From positions 1,302,001-1,366,000 of the forward strand of contig OU452204.1 of assembly GCA_911728435.2 (NCBI GenBank): 64,000 nucleotides of DNA. The letters run 5' to 3'. Both the position numbers and the translations under genes were made by a program. This document shows positions 63,426 through 64,000 of the stretch, piece by piece. How positions within the stretch are numbered: the stretch's first letter is position 1; each line of letters starts with the position of its first letter. The stretch comes from Apoderus coryli (taxonomy: Eukaryota > Arthropoda > Insecta > Coleoptera > Attelabidae). The notes under the pieces were generated by a model. It worked only from the letters and a program-made list of their open reading frames with translations, was not told the DNA's origin and made no database searches.

Positions 63426-64000
63426 AAGTGTTTGACATGTGGGCATCTCCCGCCCCATATGACTTGTAACTTCCCAACCGACGCTGACATATGCCCATTT
63501 GGCATTTGCGCCACCTTATGGTTTTTGAACCCATCAGTGATGACATATGACATTTCCATAACATATTGGTTGACTATGTAGTATGTATGTATACTGAAGA
63601 TATTCTTAATTTTATACCTTATCGAAATACTAATGTAATAAAACGAATGGGCAATGGAATTTCCTGTTGTCCGGCCCTGTGGTTATGCCTAAGTTGTATG
63701 GTTTATATTAGTTTGTTAATATTAGTTTGGGTAGATTGTGTATAAATATTCTCTCGGTCATAAAATATAAGGGAATGTTTTTTTCTGTTTATTTTGTCGT
63801 TTATTGATATGGGTTTTTACAACATCTGCAGATAATGCAAGTATTATCTTTGCCTGAAAGAATGGTGACGTATCTGGGAGAACATCCTTTTAGTTCGTTA
63901 TCGAGAATATACAATTTTGTTTTATGGGTGGGCCAAAGATAGAGAAGAGAACCAGATGTTGGGTTACAGCGTGTTCACTCATAATTATTCGATAGATCTT
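63426..64000. other. No gene recognised
   Basis: Mixed-composition sequence without a named frame. 63800-63960 is open for short stretches but shows no domain. Confidence 0.3.

Noticed and set aside
1..64000. CRISPR arrays, operons, bacterial promoters or ribosome-binding sites
   Set aside because: No regularly spaced repeats; introns, LINEs and Penelope elements show a eukaryotic genome.

Overview
The window looks like a transposon-dense piece of an AT-rich insect (or closely related arthropod) genome. It shows spliceosomal introns, no operon structure, insect-type LINEs, tRNA-Ser-primed Gypsy and initiator-Met-primed Copia retroelements, Penelope elements, mariner/Tc1, piggyBac, P and Mutator-like DNA transposons, and a degenerate TTAGG-like tract. 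The exact order is not resolved. Almost every recognisable coding region is a mobile-element gene or its wreck. Candidate host sequence is limited to a few exon-sized pieces: THAP-type exons near 12.7 kb and 39.1 kb, an ankyrin-repeat exon with a signal-peptide-like start at 43.7 kb, and two short splice-bounded pieces near 41.2-41.5 kb.

Layout. 0-4.3 kb: a LINE reverse transcriptase and a piggyBac derivative have both landed in a minus-strand Gypsy element. 4.3-8.6 kb: relics, a TA-flanked MITE, a hammerhead-bearing fragment and a hairpin. 8.6-12.0 kb: an apparently intact mariner-type transposon with about 300-bp inverted ends, then one arm of a long-inverted-repeat element. 12.7-13.4 kb: THAP exons and a diverged Penelope terminal repeat. 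13.7-21.5 kb: a Penelope composite, one full element plus a 5'-truncated copy head to head, carrying three hammerhead motifs, bounded by 7-bp direct repeats. 21.9-26.9 kb: a Mutator-like transposase relic, an AGCATAC-type element end, and a P-like THAP element with a mariner-type transposon inside its terminal repeat.

27.5-36.6 kb is a nest at least four layers deep: a MITE, split by a 7.85-kb AGCATAC-type element (9-bp target duplication), which holds a rearranged Copia relic, which holds an intact Gypsy element with identical LTRs. 36.8-38.4 kb is a second P-like THAP element with a perfect 8-bp target duplication. 39-43.9 kb carries small repeats, a tRNA-like sequence, a second hammerhead relic, a rearranged mariner and the ankyrin exon. 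43.9-52 kb holds two LINEs, 52.5-54.8 kb a foldback AGCATAC element with a 9-bp target duplication, and 56.2-60.5 kb a LINE with an intact ORF2. 61.4-63.4 kb holds a LINE fragment joined to a P-family transposase pseudogene.

The most unusual signals are: (1) four insertions of a 25-29-bp palindrome flanked by 7-bp direct repeats, one proven by empty sites in the same window; (2) six hammerhead-ribozyme motifs in three sequence classes, all in Penelope or Penelope-like terminal repeats; (3) a THAP-carrying P-like element family with clean 8-bp target duplications; (4) an AGCATAC-ended, 9-bp-duplicating element group present as a foldback and as a large element. These elements do not cooperate in a pathway. 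The functional links are within elements, and the nesting gives a relative order of insertion.
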